A stretch of 64,000 nt of DNA from Rhizobium leguminosarum bv. trifolii WSM2297 (GTDB taxonomy: Bacteria; Pseudomonadota; Alphaproteobacteria; Rhizobiales; Rhizobiaceae): NCBI RefSeq assembly GCF_000271845.1, contig NZ_JH719395.1:3404253-3468252 (forward strand). Direction: 5' to 3'. Shown here in pieces: positions 18,107 to 26,995 of this stretch. Both the position numbers and the translations under genes were made by a program. Under the pieces are notes generated by a model. That model had not been told where the DNA came from. It worked only from the letters and a program-made list of their open reading frames with translations, and made no database searches. How positions within the stretch are numbered: the first letter of the stretch is position 1; every line of letters starts with the position of its first letter.

Positions 18107-19549
18107 ATGCGCATCGCCGTCGGTGGCATTCATATCGAATGCAGCACATACAATCCCGTCCTGAACGAGGAGAAAGATTTTCGCGTGGTGCGCGGCGAGG
18201 CGCTGCTGGCGGCGCCCTATTTCGCTTTCCTCGGGGATTATGACGCCGAGTTCCTGCCGACGATCCATGCCCGCGCCATTGCCGGCGGTCCGGTTTCGCG
18301 CGCCACCTATGAGGCGTTCAAGAGCGAATTCCTTGAGCGGCTGAAGCCGATGCTGCCGCTTGATGGTCTCTACCTCGCCATGCACGGTGCGATGTATGTC
18401 GAGGGCATGGAGGATGCCGAAGGTGACTGGATCTGTGCGGCCCGCGCCCTCGTCGGCGAGGAGTGCACGGTTTCGGCCAGCTACGACTTGCACGGCAACG
18501 TCACCCAGCGCATTATCGATGCGCTCGATATCTATTCGACCTATCGCACGGCGCCGCATATCGATGTCGAGGAGACGATGCGCCGCTCGGTCTCGATGCT
18601 GGTGAAGAGCCTGACATCGGGCGTGAGGCCGGTCGTTCTCTGGGCGCCGATCCCGGTCGTGCTGCCCGGCGAGCGCACCAGCACCGTCGATGAGCCGGCT
18701 AAGAGCCTTTATGCGCTGCTGCCCGAGATCGATGCGATCGACGGCGTCTGGGATGCATCGCTGATGGTCGGTTACGTCTGGGCCGACGAACCACGCGCCA
18801 CCGCCGCCGCCATCATGACCGGCACCGACCGCGCCGTGCTGGAGCGTGAAGCCAAACGTCTCGCAAGGGCCTATTGGGATGTGCGCGAAGATTTCGTCTT
18901 CGGCTGCGAAACCGGCTCGGTCGAGGAATGCGTCGTGAGAGCCATCGCAAGCCCGACCGGCCCCGTCGTACTCGCCGAATCCGGCGACAACCCCACAGGC
19001 GGCGGCGTCGGCGACCGGGCCGACGTGCTGGCGGAACTGATCGCCAGGGGTGCCACCGGAGTCGTCTTCGCAGGCATCGCCGACAAGGCGGCGACCGAAG
19101 CCTGTTATGCCGCGGGCCGTGGCGCGGAACTCACTCTCAGCGTCGGCGCCTCGCTCGATTCCAAGGGCAGCAAGCCGGTCACGGCGAGCTTCAGCGTCAA
19201 GTTCCTGCACGAAACGTCGGATCTGGCCGATCGCCAGGCGGTGGTTTCGACCGGCGGCATCGATCTCGTGCTCTCGGCCAAACGCCGGCCCTACCACAAC
19301 ATCGTCGATTTCACCCGGCTCGGGCTTGATCCGCACCGGGCGAGGATCATCGTCGTCAAATCGGGTTATCTCTCGCCGGAACTGGCGCCGATCGCCAATC
19401 CCAACCTGATGGCGCTGTCGACCGGTGTCGTCGATCAGTTCGTCGAGCGCCTGCCGCGGCTGCGCAAACAGCATCCGACCTACCCCTTCGACAAGGATTT
19501 TGCCTTCGAACCGCAGGTCTTCCTCTCCGCGCGCTCGGCGCGGGCCTGA
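18107..19549 (+). CDS. M81 family metallopeptidase (MlrC-like)
   Basis: A 480-residue protein of the MlrC/M81 family, named after the enzyme that finishes microcystin breakdown in Sphingomonas. Visible: the start MRIAVGGIHIECSTYNP with a conserved Glu/His region, GLYLAMHGAMYVEGMEDAEGDW near residue 88, SYDLHGNVTQRIIDALDIYSTYRTAPHID near 124 with metal-binding Asp/His, and GDNPTGGGVGDRADVLAELI near 293. GAGG precedes the ATG by five bases. The natural substrate in rhizobia is unknown; small peptides are likely. It is 47 bases upstream of the gamma-glutamyltransferase reading frame on the same strand, so the pair may act together in peptide salvage. Confidence 0.88.
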   Translation: MRIAVGGIHIECSTYNPVLNEEKDFRVVRGEALLAAPYFAFLGDYDAEFLPTIHARAIAGGPVSRATYEAFKSEFLERLKPMLPLDGLYLAMHGAMYVEGMEDAEGDWICAARALVGEECTVSASYDLHGNVTQRIIDALDIYSTYRTAPHIDVEETMRRSVSMLVKSLTSGVRPVVLWAPIPVVLPGERTSTVDEPAKSLYALLPEIDAIDGVWDASLMVGYVWADEPRATAAAIMTGTDRAVLEREAKRLARAYWDVREDFVFGCETGSVEECVVRAIASPTGPVVLAESGDNPTGGGVGDRADVLAELIARGATGVVFAGIADKAATEACYAAGRGAELTLSVGASLDSKGSKPVTASFSVKFLHETSDLADRQAVVSTGGIDLVLSAKRRPYHNIVDFTRLGLDPHRARIIVVKSGYLSPELAPIANPNLMALSTGVVDQFVERLPRLRKQHPTYPFDKDFAFEPQVFLSARSARA

Positions 19550-19596
19550 GCTTTGACCGATCGAACGAGAGCTGATTTCCCGGAAAGGTATCTGCG

Positions 19597-21380
19597 ATGA
19601 CCGCATTCACGACCCGTCCCGAAATCCTCGGCACCTTCGGCGTCGTCAGCTCGACGCACTGGATCGCATCGGCGGTCGGCATGAGCATTCTCGAAAAGGC
19701 GGCAACGCCTTCGATGCCGCGGTGGCGACGGGCTTCGTGTTGCAGATCGTCGAACCGCATCTCTGCGGTCCGGGCGGCGACCTGCCGGCGGTGATCTATT
19801 CGAAGAAGAAGGACAAGGTCGAGGTCATCTCGGCGCAGGGACCCGCACCCACCGGCGCAACGATCGAGCATTATACCAGGGAAGGCCTGACGCTGATCCC
19901 CGGCGACGGCTTGCTTGCAACCGTCATTCCCGGCTCCTTCGACGGCTGGATGCTGATGCTGCGCGATTACGGCACGATGAGCGTGCGCGACGTGCTGGAA
20001 CCGGCAATCTACTACGCCGAGCACGGCCATCCCCTGCTGCCGAGCGTCTCCGCCACCATCAAGGGGCTCGCTGCCTTCTTCGAAAAGGAATGGCCGACGT
20101 CGCATCGAACCTGGCTGCCTGATGGCAGCGTCCCCGAACCGTATTCGAATTTCAGGAACCCGATGCTTGCCGAAACCTGGAAGCGCGTCATTGCCGAAGC
20201 CGAGGCAAAAGGCGGCCGTGAAGCGCAGGTGGAGGCAGCGCGCGATGCCTTCTATCGCGGCTTCATCGCCGAGAAGATCGATGCGTACCTGAAGACCGCC
20301 GAAGTGACGGACGCGAGCGGCAGCCGCCACAAGGGCGTGCTGACCGCCAAAGACATGGCGAACTGGTCGGCAACGATCGAAGAGCCGCTGACCTATGATT
20401 ATCACGGCTGGACGATCGCCAAGACCGGTCCCTGGTGCCAGGGCCCGGTCTTCCTGCAGGCGCTGTCGATCCTCAAGGATTTCGATCTCGCCGCGATGAA
20501 CCCGGCCGGCGCCGATTTCGTCCATACCGTTACCGAGGCGATGAAACTCGCCTTCGCCGATCGCGAGGTCTATTACGGCGATCCAGATTTTTCCGAGGTC
20601 CCCATCGCGCACCTGCTGTCGGAGACCTATGCGACCGAACGACGCAAGCTCATCGCCGCCGACGCCTCCTTCGATCTTCGCCCCGGCATCATTCCGGGAT
20701 TCGAGGCGCAGCATGATCTGACGATGAAGATGCTTGGCGCCGATTCCAGGACAGGCGCCGTCTACGAGCCGACCATGGCGCATCTTTCCGAGAAGCGCGG
20801 CGACACCGTGCATATCGACGTGATCGACCGCGACGGCAACATGGTCTCCGTCACACCCTCAGGCGGCTGGCTGCAGTCTTCGCCGACCGTTCCCGGCCTC
20901 GGCTTCTGCCTCAATTCCCGCGCCCAGATGTTCTGGCTGAAGCCGGGCCTGCCGACCTCGCTTTCGCCGGGAAAGCGGCCACGTACGACGCTGACGCCTT
21001 CGCTCGGCCTTTACGAGGGTCGCCCGACGCTCGCCTTCGGCACGCCGGGCGGCGATCAGCAGGAACAATGGCAGCTCTCCTTGTTCCTGCGCCATATCCA
21101 CCACAAGCTGAATCTGCAGGCGGCGATCGATCAGCCGCTGTTTCATACTGCCCATTTTCCGAGTTCCTTCTATCCGCGCACCCGCGAACCCGGCAGCCTG
21201 ATGGCGGAAGCGAATTTCGGCCCTGATGTGCTCGATGCGCTGGCCGGCAGGGGCCACAAGCTGACGGTCACCGATCCCTGGACCATCGGCCGGCTGACCG
21301 CCGCGCGGCGCGATGCCGATGGACTGCTGCGCGCCGCAGCGACCCCGCGGCTCATGCAGGCCTACGCGGTCGGACGGTAG
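19597..21380 (+). pseudogene. Gamma-glutamyltransferase family gene with a one-base frameshift
   Basis: Two overlapping frames together give a normal GGT. The first (19597-19794) reads MTAFTTRPEILGTFG...GMSILEK and then turns to nonsense; the second, open from 19722, resumes with VATGFVLQIVEPHLCGPGGDLPAVIYSKK and runs 552 residues to 21380. At 19695-19702 the DNA reads AAAAGGCG where the conserved EKGGNAFDAAVATGF needs AAAAGGGCG: one G is missing. The downstream part retains the self-cleavage/nucleophile Thr region (GDTVHIDVIDRDGNMVSVTPSGGW) and GTPGGD. Without the N-terminal 35 residues of the fold the enzyme is doubtful. It could be a true recent pseudogene or a sequencing slip in a G run. 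Confidence 0.85.
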
Positions 21381-21610
21381 CGTGACGAGGAACAAGTATT
21401 GCCTGAGATAAGCTGTGCCGGCGCGGCGCGGCGTGGCTTTTTTGCTGCACCGCTTATATGACTTCTGCTAGATATTATTTCACCAATAATTATTAACGAC
21501 CAGTTCCGCCCATTCGTGTTCTCTTATCCCTGCGAATCAAAAAGGTTTGATTTGCCCGGGGACGGCCACCATGTTGAGCATGGGGCGATGCAACAGTTGG
21601 GTAGGAGCCT

Positions 21611-22945
21611 ATGCTGCAACGGATTGAAGACATTGATGCAGCACTCGTCGACAGGCTGCAGCATTCGGCGTTCAAGTACTTCCTGAAATATTCCAATCCC
21701 GAAAATGGTCTGGTGGCCGATACCTCGATCGGCGGCGTGCCGGCGAGTATCGCAGCCGTCGGCTTTGCGCTTTCCTCCTATCCCGTCGGTGTCGAACGCC
21801 ACTGGATCAGCCGCGAGGAAGCGGCCGAACGCACGGTCAATACGCTGCGTTTCTTCGCCGAAGCGCGCCAGGGTGAGGAACGCCACGCCACAGGCCATCG
21901 CGGTTTCTTCTACCACTTCCTGCACATGGATACCGGCCATCGCGCCTGGAACAGCGAGCTTTCGACCATCGACACGGCGCTGCTCGTCGCCGGCATCCTG
22001 ACGGCAGCGCAGTATTTCAACCGCGAAGACGATGAAACGGAAACGGAAATCCGTGAACTCGCGACCTTTATCTACGAGCGCGTCGACTGGCGTTGGGCAC
22101 TGAACAAGGGCGACACGATTTGCATGGGCTGGAAGCCCTCTTCCGGCTTCCTGCGCTGGCGCTATCATGGCTTCGACGAGGCGATCATCCTCTATGCGCT
22201 GGCGCTCGGCTCGCCGACGCACCCCATCCCGCAGTCATGCTACGACGCCTTTACGTCGAGTTATTCCTGGATGCTGCACGGCGAGCAGTCCTATCTCTAT
22301 GCCGGGCCGCTGTTCATCCATCTCTTTTCGCATGCCTGGATCGATTTCCGCGGCATTCGGGACAGACCGATGGCGGAGCGGGACTGGGATTATTTCCGCA
22401 ACACGCAGGTCGTCATCAACGTCCAGCGTGATTATGCCGAGCGCAATCCCGGCCAGTTCGTCGGCTATAACAGGAATATCTGGGGTTTCTCCGCCTGCGA
22501 CGGCCCGCCGCCGACGCGACGCATGCGCGGCGGCCGCCAGCCGAAGGTTCTGGGTTATGCCGCACGCGGCGCCCCGCTAGGGCCCGATGACGGCACGATC
22601 GCACCCTGGGCGGCCCTTGCCTGCCTGCCCTATGACAAGCAGGCGGCTCTCGACGGTACCAAGGCGCTGCTGACCACCTATCCGAACCTGCTGTTGGAAG
22701 GCGGCTTCCCCGGCGGCTTCAACCCGACGGTCAAGACCAAGCGGCCCGAAGGCTGGGTCGACGACCGCACCGTCGGCATCGACCAGGGTCTTGTCGTCAT
22801 GACGATCGAGAACGAGCGCTCGGACTTCATCTGGAAGCTGATGCGGCAATCGCCGGTCATCCGCCTCGGGCTTGAGCGCGCAGGCTTTACCGGCGGCTGG
22901 CTCGAAGGCATCGAGCCGGCAGAAGTGGTACGCAAGTTCGGCTGA
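21611..22945 (+). CDS. Stand-alone glycoamylase-like (PF10091) glycoside hydrolase
   Basis: A 444-residue (alpha/alpha)6-barrel protein. Motifs typical of the PF10091 glycoamylase-like family: NGLVADTSIGGVPASIAAVGFALSSYPVG near residue 33, GFFYHFLHMDTGHRAW with NSELSTIDTALLVAGIL near 100, YLYAGPLFIHLFSHAWIDFRGIRD near 235, and GLTASD-like WGFSACDGPPPTRRM near 300. No signal peptide is seen, so it is probably cytosolic or periplasmic only by another route. The same domain forms the transglycosylating middle part of cyclic beta-1,2-glucan synthases, and GH144 endo-beta-1,2-glucanases belong here, so beta-1,2-glucan is a plausible substrate. TAGGAG precedes the ATG. Single gene, not in an operon. 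Confidence 0.8.
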   Translation: MLQRIEDIDAALVDRLQHSAFKYFLKYSNPENGLVADTSIGGVPASIAAVGFALSSYPVGVERHWISREEAAERTVNTLRFFAEARQGEERHATGHRGFFYHFLHMDTGHRAWNSELSTIDTALLVAGILTAAQYFNREDDETETEIRELATFIYERVDWRWALNKGDTICMGWKPSSGFLRWRYHGFDEAIILYALALGSPTHPIPQSCYDAFTSSYSWMLHGEQSYLYAGPLFIHLFSHAWIDFRGIRDRPMAERDWDYFRNTQVVINVQRDYAERNPGQFVGYNRNIWGFSACDGPPPTRRMRGGRQPKVLGYAARGAPLGPDDGTIAPWAALACLPYDKQAALDGTKALLTTYPNLLLEGGFPGGFNPTVKTKRPEGWVDDRTVGIDQGLVVMTIENERSDFIWKLMRQSPVIRLGLERAGFTGGWLEGIEPAEVVRKFG

Positions 22946-22950
22946 ACTGA

Positions 22951-22999
22951 ATGCATGTCGCCCGGAAGTGTGCAGCGGTTCCGGGATAACGACATGCAT
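22951..22999. repeat. REP-like palindromic repeat (copy 3)
   Basis: Perfect ten-base inverted ends ATGCATGTCG / CGACATGCAT with inner CCGGAA/TTCCGG and the core AAGTGTGCAGCGGTT, the same core as the repeats at 32657 and 37431. It lies between convergent genes, five bases after a stop. Confidence 0.8.
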
Positions 23000-23012
23000 A
23001 AAACAGAGAGCT

Positions 23013-24050
23013 TCAGCTTTCGAAGACATGCGCCTTGCCGGCGATATCGAGCCGAACGAGATCGCCTCGCGCCGGCAACGCGACGCTCGATGTCTTGATC
23101 AGGATCGGTGGCAGGGCGACGCCATCGAGCGAAACAGCAACGGCGCAGACCGCGCCGCCGAATTCAACTTCGACGACACGCCCGCCATAGCTGCGATCGC
23201 TATCATCGGCAACGACGCGTATTTGCTCAGGCCGCAGCATGATCTCCGCCTTGCCCTGACGACTGCCCTCGACGGCGACGCGGCCGAGCGCGCAGTCCGC
23301 CTGGCCGTTTCGGATGATGGCGGGAAGCAGCACGGCATCGCCGAGGAACAGCGCCGTTTCGCGATCCCTGGGATGCAGATACAAGGATTGCGGCGAGCCT
23401 GCCTGGATCAGCCGCCCTTCTCTCAGCACCGCGACCTGATCGGCAAAGGTCAGCGCCTCTTCCTGGTCATGGGTGACGAGAATGGTGGTGATGCCGGCCG
23501 CCTGCAAGACGCGCGCAACCGCCTTGCGCATATTCTCGCGCAACCCGGTGTCGAGGGCCGAGAAAGGTTCGTCGAGCAGCATCAGCCGCGGCTTGCGGCC
23601 GAGCGCGCGCGCCAGCGCCACACGCTGCTGCTGGCCGCCGGAAAGCTGATGCGGGCGCCGCACCAGCATGCCGCGGTCGAGTTCGACCATATCGAGCAGC
23701 TCGACGATGCGCTTGTCGCGATCAGCAGCCCCCCGCTCGAAACCGAAGCCGATATTTTCGGCAACGCTCAAGTGCGGAAACAGCGCGCCGTCCTGCGAAA
23801 CGATGCCGATGCCGCGCTTATGGGCCGGCATCGCCGCCGGGCCGTTGGCAAGCACCTCACCGCTAAGCGTCACCCTGCCGGCATCGGGTTGCTCGAACCC
23901 GGCAATGATGCGCAGCAGCGTCGTCTTGCCCGAACCGGAGGGGCCGACGACGGCGGTGCGGCTGCCCGCCGGGACATCGAGCGAAATATCCTTCAGCGCC
24001 TGTACGGGGCCGTAGCGCTTGCTGATGTTTTCGATCGTAAGCAGCGTCAT
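23013..24050 (-). CDS. Ferric iron ABC transporter ATPase (FbpC-like)
   Basis: Cytosolic ATPase of a ferric-iron importer, 345 residues. Walker [12 protein letters not shown] near residue 37, Q-loop [22 protein letters not shown], signature [15 protein letters not shown] near 136, Walker [13 protein letters not shown] near 156, H-loop [11 protein letters not shown] near 190. A C-terminal beta-rich regulatory domain (about 240-345, [13 protein letters not shown]) is present as in FbpC. It overlaps the permease gene by four bases (ATGA) and closes the fbpA-fbpB-fbpC operon. Polyamine or thiamine transporters share the fold, but the linked binding protein points to iron. Confidence 0.9.
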   Translation of the reverse strand: MTLLTIENISKRYGPVQALKDISLDVPAGSRTAVVGPSGSGKTTLLRIIAGFEQPDAGRVTLSGEVLANGPAAMPAHKRGIGIVSQDGALFPHLSVAENIGFGFERGAADRDKRIVELLDMVELDRGMLVRRPHQLSGGQQQRVALARALGRKPRLMLLDEPFSALDTGLRENMRKAVARVLQAAGITTILVTHDQEEALTFADQVAVLREGRLIQAGSPQSLYLHPRDRETALFLGDAVLLPAIIRNGQADCALGRVAVEGSRQGKAEIMLRPEQIRVVADDSDRSYGGRVVEVEFGGAVCAVAVSLDGVALPPILIKTSSVALPARGDLVRLDIAGKAHVFES

Positions 24051-25714
24051 TGGCCGACGGTCCGTTTCGATTGGGTATAGAGTGTCAGGGTGAGCGGCAG
24101 CGACAGCACGACCATCATCAGGGCATAGGGTGCGGCCGAGACGTAGTCGATCTCGCTGGTCAGCGACCAGAATTTCGTTGCCAGCGTATCGACGCCGTTG
24201 GGCGACAGCATCAGTGTCGCGGTCAACTCATTGGTGATGCCAAGCGCGACCAGCGCGACGCTGGCGGCCGCTCCCGGTGCTGCAAGCCGCATGGTGATCT
24301 GCCGTACCGCCTGACCCGGCGTGCGGCCGAGGCCCATCGCGGCACGCTCGAGTTCCACCGGCGCCTGGGCGATGCTGGCGCGCAGCCCGACCATGGCGCG
24401 CGGCAGGAAAAGCATCACATAGGCGACAATCAGCGTTGCAAACGTTTGGTAGAGCGGCAGCACGAGGCGCACGGTGATCGTCACCAGTGCCAGCGCCACG
24501 ACGACACCCGGCAGCGAGCCGACATAATAATGGCAGGCTTCGAGCACGCGCTGGACGCGGCCGGGAGCGCGCACCGAAAGCCAGGCCATCGGCGCTGCGG
24601 CAATCGTCGCCAGCACGCCGCCGGCAATGGCAAGCACGATCGTCTGCAGAAAGGCGCTGCCGACTTCGATCCGCCAGATCTCGGCGCCGCCGAGATAGAG
24701 CCAGCGACCAAGCGTCACCAAAGGCACGCCGAGTGTCAGCACCGCCAGGCTGGCGGGCAGCAGAACGGCCGGCACCACAAACCAGCCGAGCCGGCGGCGG
24801 TCCGTGGGACGCGGCGAACCGGAGCCGACGCGGGCATAACGTTCGTTGCCACGCACCAGCACTTCGAGGCCGAGCAGAAAAAGACAGCAGGCGACGAGCA
24901 CGCCGCCGAGCATGTTGGAGGCGGGGCTGTTATAGGAGGACTGGAACTGGTCGACGATCGCCGTCGCGAACGTGTCGAACCGGATCATCACGAACAGGCC
25001 GTATTCCGAAAGCAGATGCAGCCCGATCAGCAGCGAACCGCCGCAAAGGGCAAACCTCAACTGCGGCAGCACGGCGCGGAAGAAGACCCGCCAGGGATTG
25101 AGGCCAAGCGAGGCGGCCGCATCCTCGATCGCCGGATCGAGACGGCGCAACGCAGCGGCAAGCGGCAGGTAGAGGAACGGATAATAGGCGATCACCGAGA
25201 CAAAGACGCCGCTCTGCAGGCCGCGCATGCCGGGAACGAGGCTGACCCAGGCATAGCTGTGCACGAAGGCGGGCACGGCGAGCGGGGCGATGGCCAGCCA
25301 GGCCCAGAGCCTGGCCAATGGAATATCGGTCCGCTCGGTCAGCCAGGCAAGCGTCACGGCAAGGGCGATCGACAGCGGAATGGTGAGCGATTCCAGGAGA
25401 ACCGTATTGACGAGCAGTTCGCCGACACGCGGCCGGAAGACCAGGGCCTTTACCGTTTCCCAACCGACATCATAGGTCACCCAGCCGATGAAGCCGAGCG
25501 GCACGAGACTGAAGATCGCGACGATGGTTGCCAAGAGCACCACGGAAGCGTGCGGCATGCGCGCGCGCGGCAAACCCATGCGCGCGGCCCTTGGCGCCAC
25601 CGGCGCCTCGTTGCCGGATGCGAGCAATCTGTTGTCCTGCAGCAAGGCCGATGCCTTCATACGCCGAAAAAGGAAGGCAACCGCCTTTGAGGAGCGGTTG
25701 CCGGATTTCGTCAT
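24047..25714 (-). CDS. Ferric iron ABC transporter permease (FbpB-like, duplicated)
   Basis: Inner-membrane permease of 537-555 residues with two fused binding-protein-dependent transport domains, about 12 membrane helices, the FbpB architecture. The first half has the EAA-type loop [30 protein letters not shown]; the second has [28 protein letters not shown], both for ATPase contact. It moves Fe3+ delivered by FbpA. The longest frame starts at 25714; ATG at 25660 (MKASALL) is an alternative with no better ribosome site. Four-base overlap with the ATPase gene; 63 bases after fbpA. Confidence 0.9.
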   Translation of the reverse strand: MTKSGNRSSKAVAFLFRRMKASALLQDNRLLASGNEAPVAPRAARMGLPRARMPHASVVLLATIVAIFSLVPLGFIGWVTYDVGWETVKALVFRPRVGELLVNTVLLESLTIPLSIALAVTLAWLTERTDIPLARLWAWLAIAPLAVPAFVHSYAWVSLVPGMRGLQSGVFVSVIAYYPFLYLPLAAALRRLDPAIEDAAASLGLNPWRVFFRAVLPQLRFALCGGSLLIGLHLLSEYGLFVMIRFDTFATAIVDQFQSSYNSPASNMLGGVLVACCLFLLGLEVLVRGNERYARVGSGSPRPTDRRRLGWFVVPAVLLPASLAVLTLGVPLVTLGRWLYLGGAEIWRIEVGSAFLQTIVLAIAGGVLATIAAAPMAWLSVRAPGRVQRVLEACHYYVGSLPGVVVALALVTITVRLVLPLYQTFATLIVAYVMLFLPRAMVGLRASIAQAPVELERAAMGLGRTPGQAVRQITMRLAAPGAAASVALVALGITNELTATLMLSPNGVDTLATKFWSLTSEIDYVSAAPYALMMVVLSLPLTLTLYTQSKRTVGQ

Positions 25715-25777
25715 GCCCTAAGGTTTTCTTGAGCCAAAAGCAATAGTTTTGGCCCGATGAGGCCTGCGGCAGAAGTG

Positions 25778-26794
25778 TCAGATAAGCCCGGCCGCCGTCA
25801 TCAGCTCCACGACTTTCTTGCTATCAAGCGTCGAAGCTTCGACTTTTGGGGCGTTGAGATCGACGAGCGGCGTGAGTTTGTCGTTCGAGGGCGCATCCTT
25901 GCCGACGGCATATTCATAGGAATCGCCGTCCTTCAGAACGGCCTGGCCGGTCTTGCTGGTGAGGAATTTCAGGAAGGCCTGAGCTTCCTTCATGTGCTGT
26001 GTCGACTTCAGGATACCGCCGCCGGAAACGCTGACGAAAGCGCCCGGATCCTGGTTCTTGAAGTAATGCAGGCCGACATTCTTGCTGTTCTCGCCGGTTT
26101 TGGCCTGATCGCCGAACCAATAATAGTGATAGATAACAGCACCTTCGACTTCGCCTGCGTTGACCGCCTTCATCGCGACGCTGTTGCCCTTGTAGGGTGT
26201 GGCGTTTTCCTTGAGGCCCTTCAGCCAGTCGGCGGTCGCCTGCTCACCGTTGAGCTGCAGCAGCGCGGCGACGATCGCCTGGAAGTCAGCGCCGGCGGGT
26301 GACGCGCCCCAGCGGCCCTTCCAGGCCGGATCTGCAAGGTCGAGCATCGACTTCGGCAGCTTGTCTTCGCTGAGCTTGGTCTTGTCATAGGCAAAAACCG
26401 TGGTGCGGGCGGCGATGCCGGTCCACATACCGTCAGCCGGGCGATACTGATCGGGAACCTGATCCAGCGTTTCCTTTTCGACGGGGGCGAAAAGGCCCGC
26501 GCCATCGACCAGCGTCATCGCCGGCGAATTCTCGGTCAGGAATACGTCTGCCGGAGAGGCGTCGCCTTCCTGAATGATCTGGTTGGCGAATTGCATGTCG
26601 CTGCCCTGGCGCATGGTGACCTTGATGCCGGTCTCCTTGGTGAAAGCATCGATCCATTCGCGGCCGAGGCTCTCGTGCTGGGCGTTGTAGACGACGATGC
26701 CTTCGTCCTGCGCATTGGCGCTACCGGCGAGCGCGGTGGCGGAGAGAAACGAAGCGGCAAGCGCAAGGGAAAAACGGTTAAGAGCAAAATTCAT
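25778..26794 (-). CDS. Periplasmic ferric iron-binding protein (FbpA-like)
   Basis: Extracytoplasmic solute-binding protein of 338 residues. A signal peptide (RFSLALAASFLSATALAGSANAQ) is followed by EGIVVYNAQHESLGREWIDAFTKETGIKV, a typical family-1 iron-binding start with the conserved His/Glu region, and GAVIYHYYWFGDQ near residue 215 with the adjacent tyrosines that chelate Fe3+ in FbpA proteins. The ATG at 26794 is preceded by GGAGGT; an upstream in-frame ATG at 26830 is rejected. It is first in the fbpABC operon, with a candidate RirA box about 65 bases upstream, so iron repression is likely. Confidence 0.92.
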   Translation of the reverse strand: MNFALNRFSLALAASFLSATALAGSANAQDEGIVVYNAQHESLGREWIDAFTKETGIKVTMRQGSDMQFANQIIQEGDASPADVFLTENSPAMTLVDGAGLFAPVEKETLDQVPDQYRPADGMWTGIAARTTVFAYDKTKLSEDKLPKSMLDLADPAWKGRWGASPAGADFQAIVAALLQLNGEQATADWLKGLKENATPYKGNSVAMKAVNAGEVEGAVIYHYYWFGDQAKTGENSKNVGLHYFKNQDPGAFVSVSGGGILKSTQHMKEAQAFLKFLTSKTGQAVLKDGDSYEYAVGKDAPSNDKLTPLVDLNAPKVEASTLDSKKVVELMTAAGLI

Positions 26795-26856
26795 GATGAC
26801 CTCCGTGGCGATGTCGCCCCAGCTCCGCAAGGACGATCAGAGGCGTATATTTTTCC

Positions 26857-26871
26857 TGACTGCGCATTTCA
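26857..26871 (-). promoter_or_regulatory. Candidate IRO box (RirA site) upstream of fbpA
   Basis: TGA-N9-TCA, the rhizobial iron-responsive operator pattern, lies 63 bases before the fbpA ATG. The pattern is short and could occur by chance about once in 4 kb, but the gene context (iron import) supports it. Confidence 0.5.
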
Positions 26872-26950
26872 AGTTTGGCCTGCGCAGAAAAGACATCACA
26901 ATATCTTGACCGAAAATTTCATATTAACAGGAATAAATTCCATTCAGTCG

Positions 26951-26979
26951 AAAAAGGCGACGCTCCTCGAGCGCCGCCT
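26951..26979 (-). terminator. Hairpin terminator after amaB
   Basis: AGGCGACGCTC and GAGCGCCGCCT pair with one mismatch; on the minus strand five T follow. It ends the hglS-amaA-amaB transcripts; the other side (CTCTTTT) is also T-rich, but no gene reads toward it from the left on the plus strand. Confidence 0.7.
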
Positions 26980-26995
26980 CTCTTTTGCAGCAGGC

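Noticed and set aside
17938..18243. 101-codon frame running into the M81 gene
   Set aside because: No family, no ribosome site of note, and overlaps the M81 gene in another frame.
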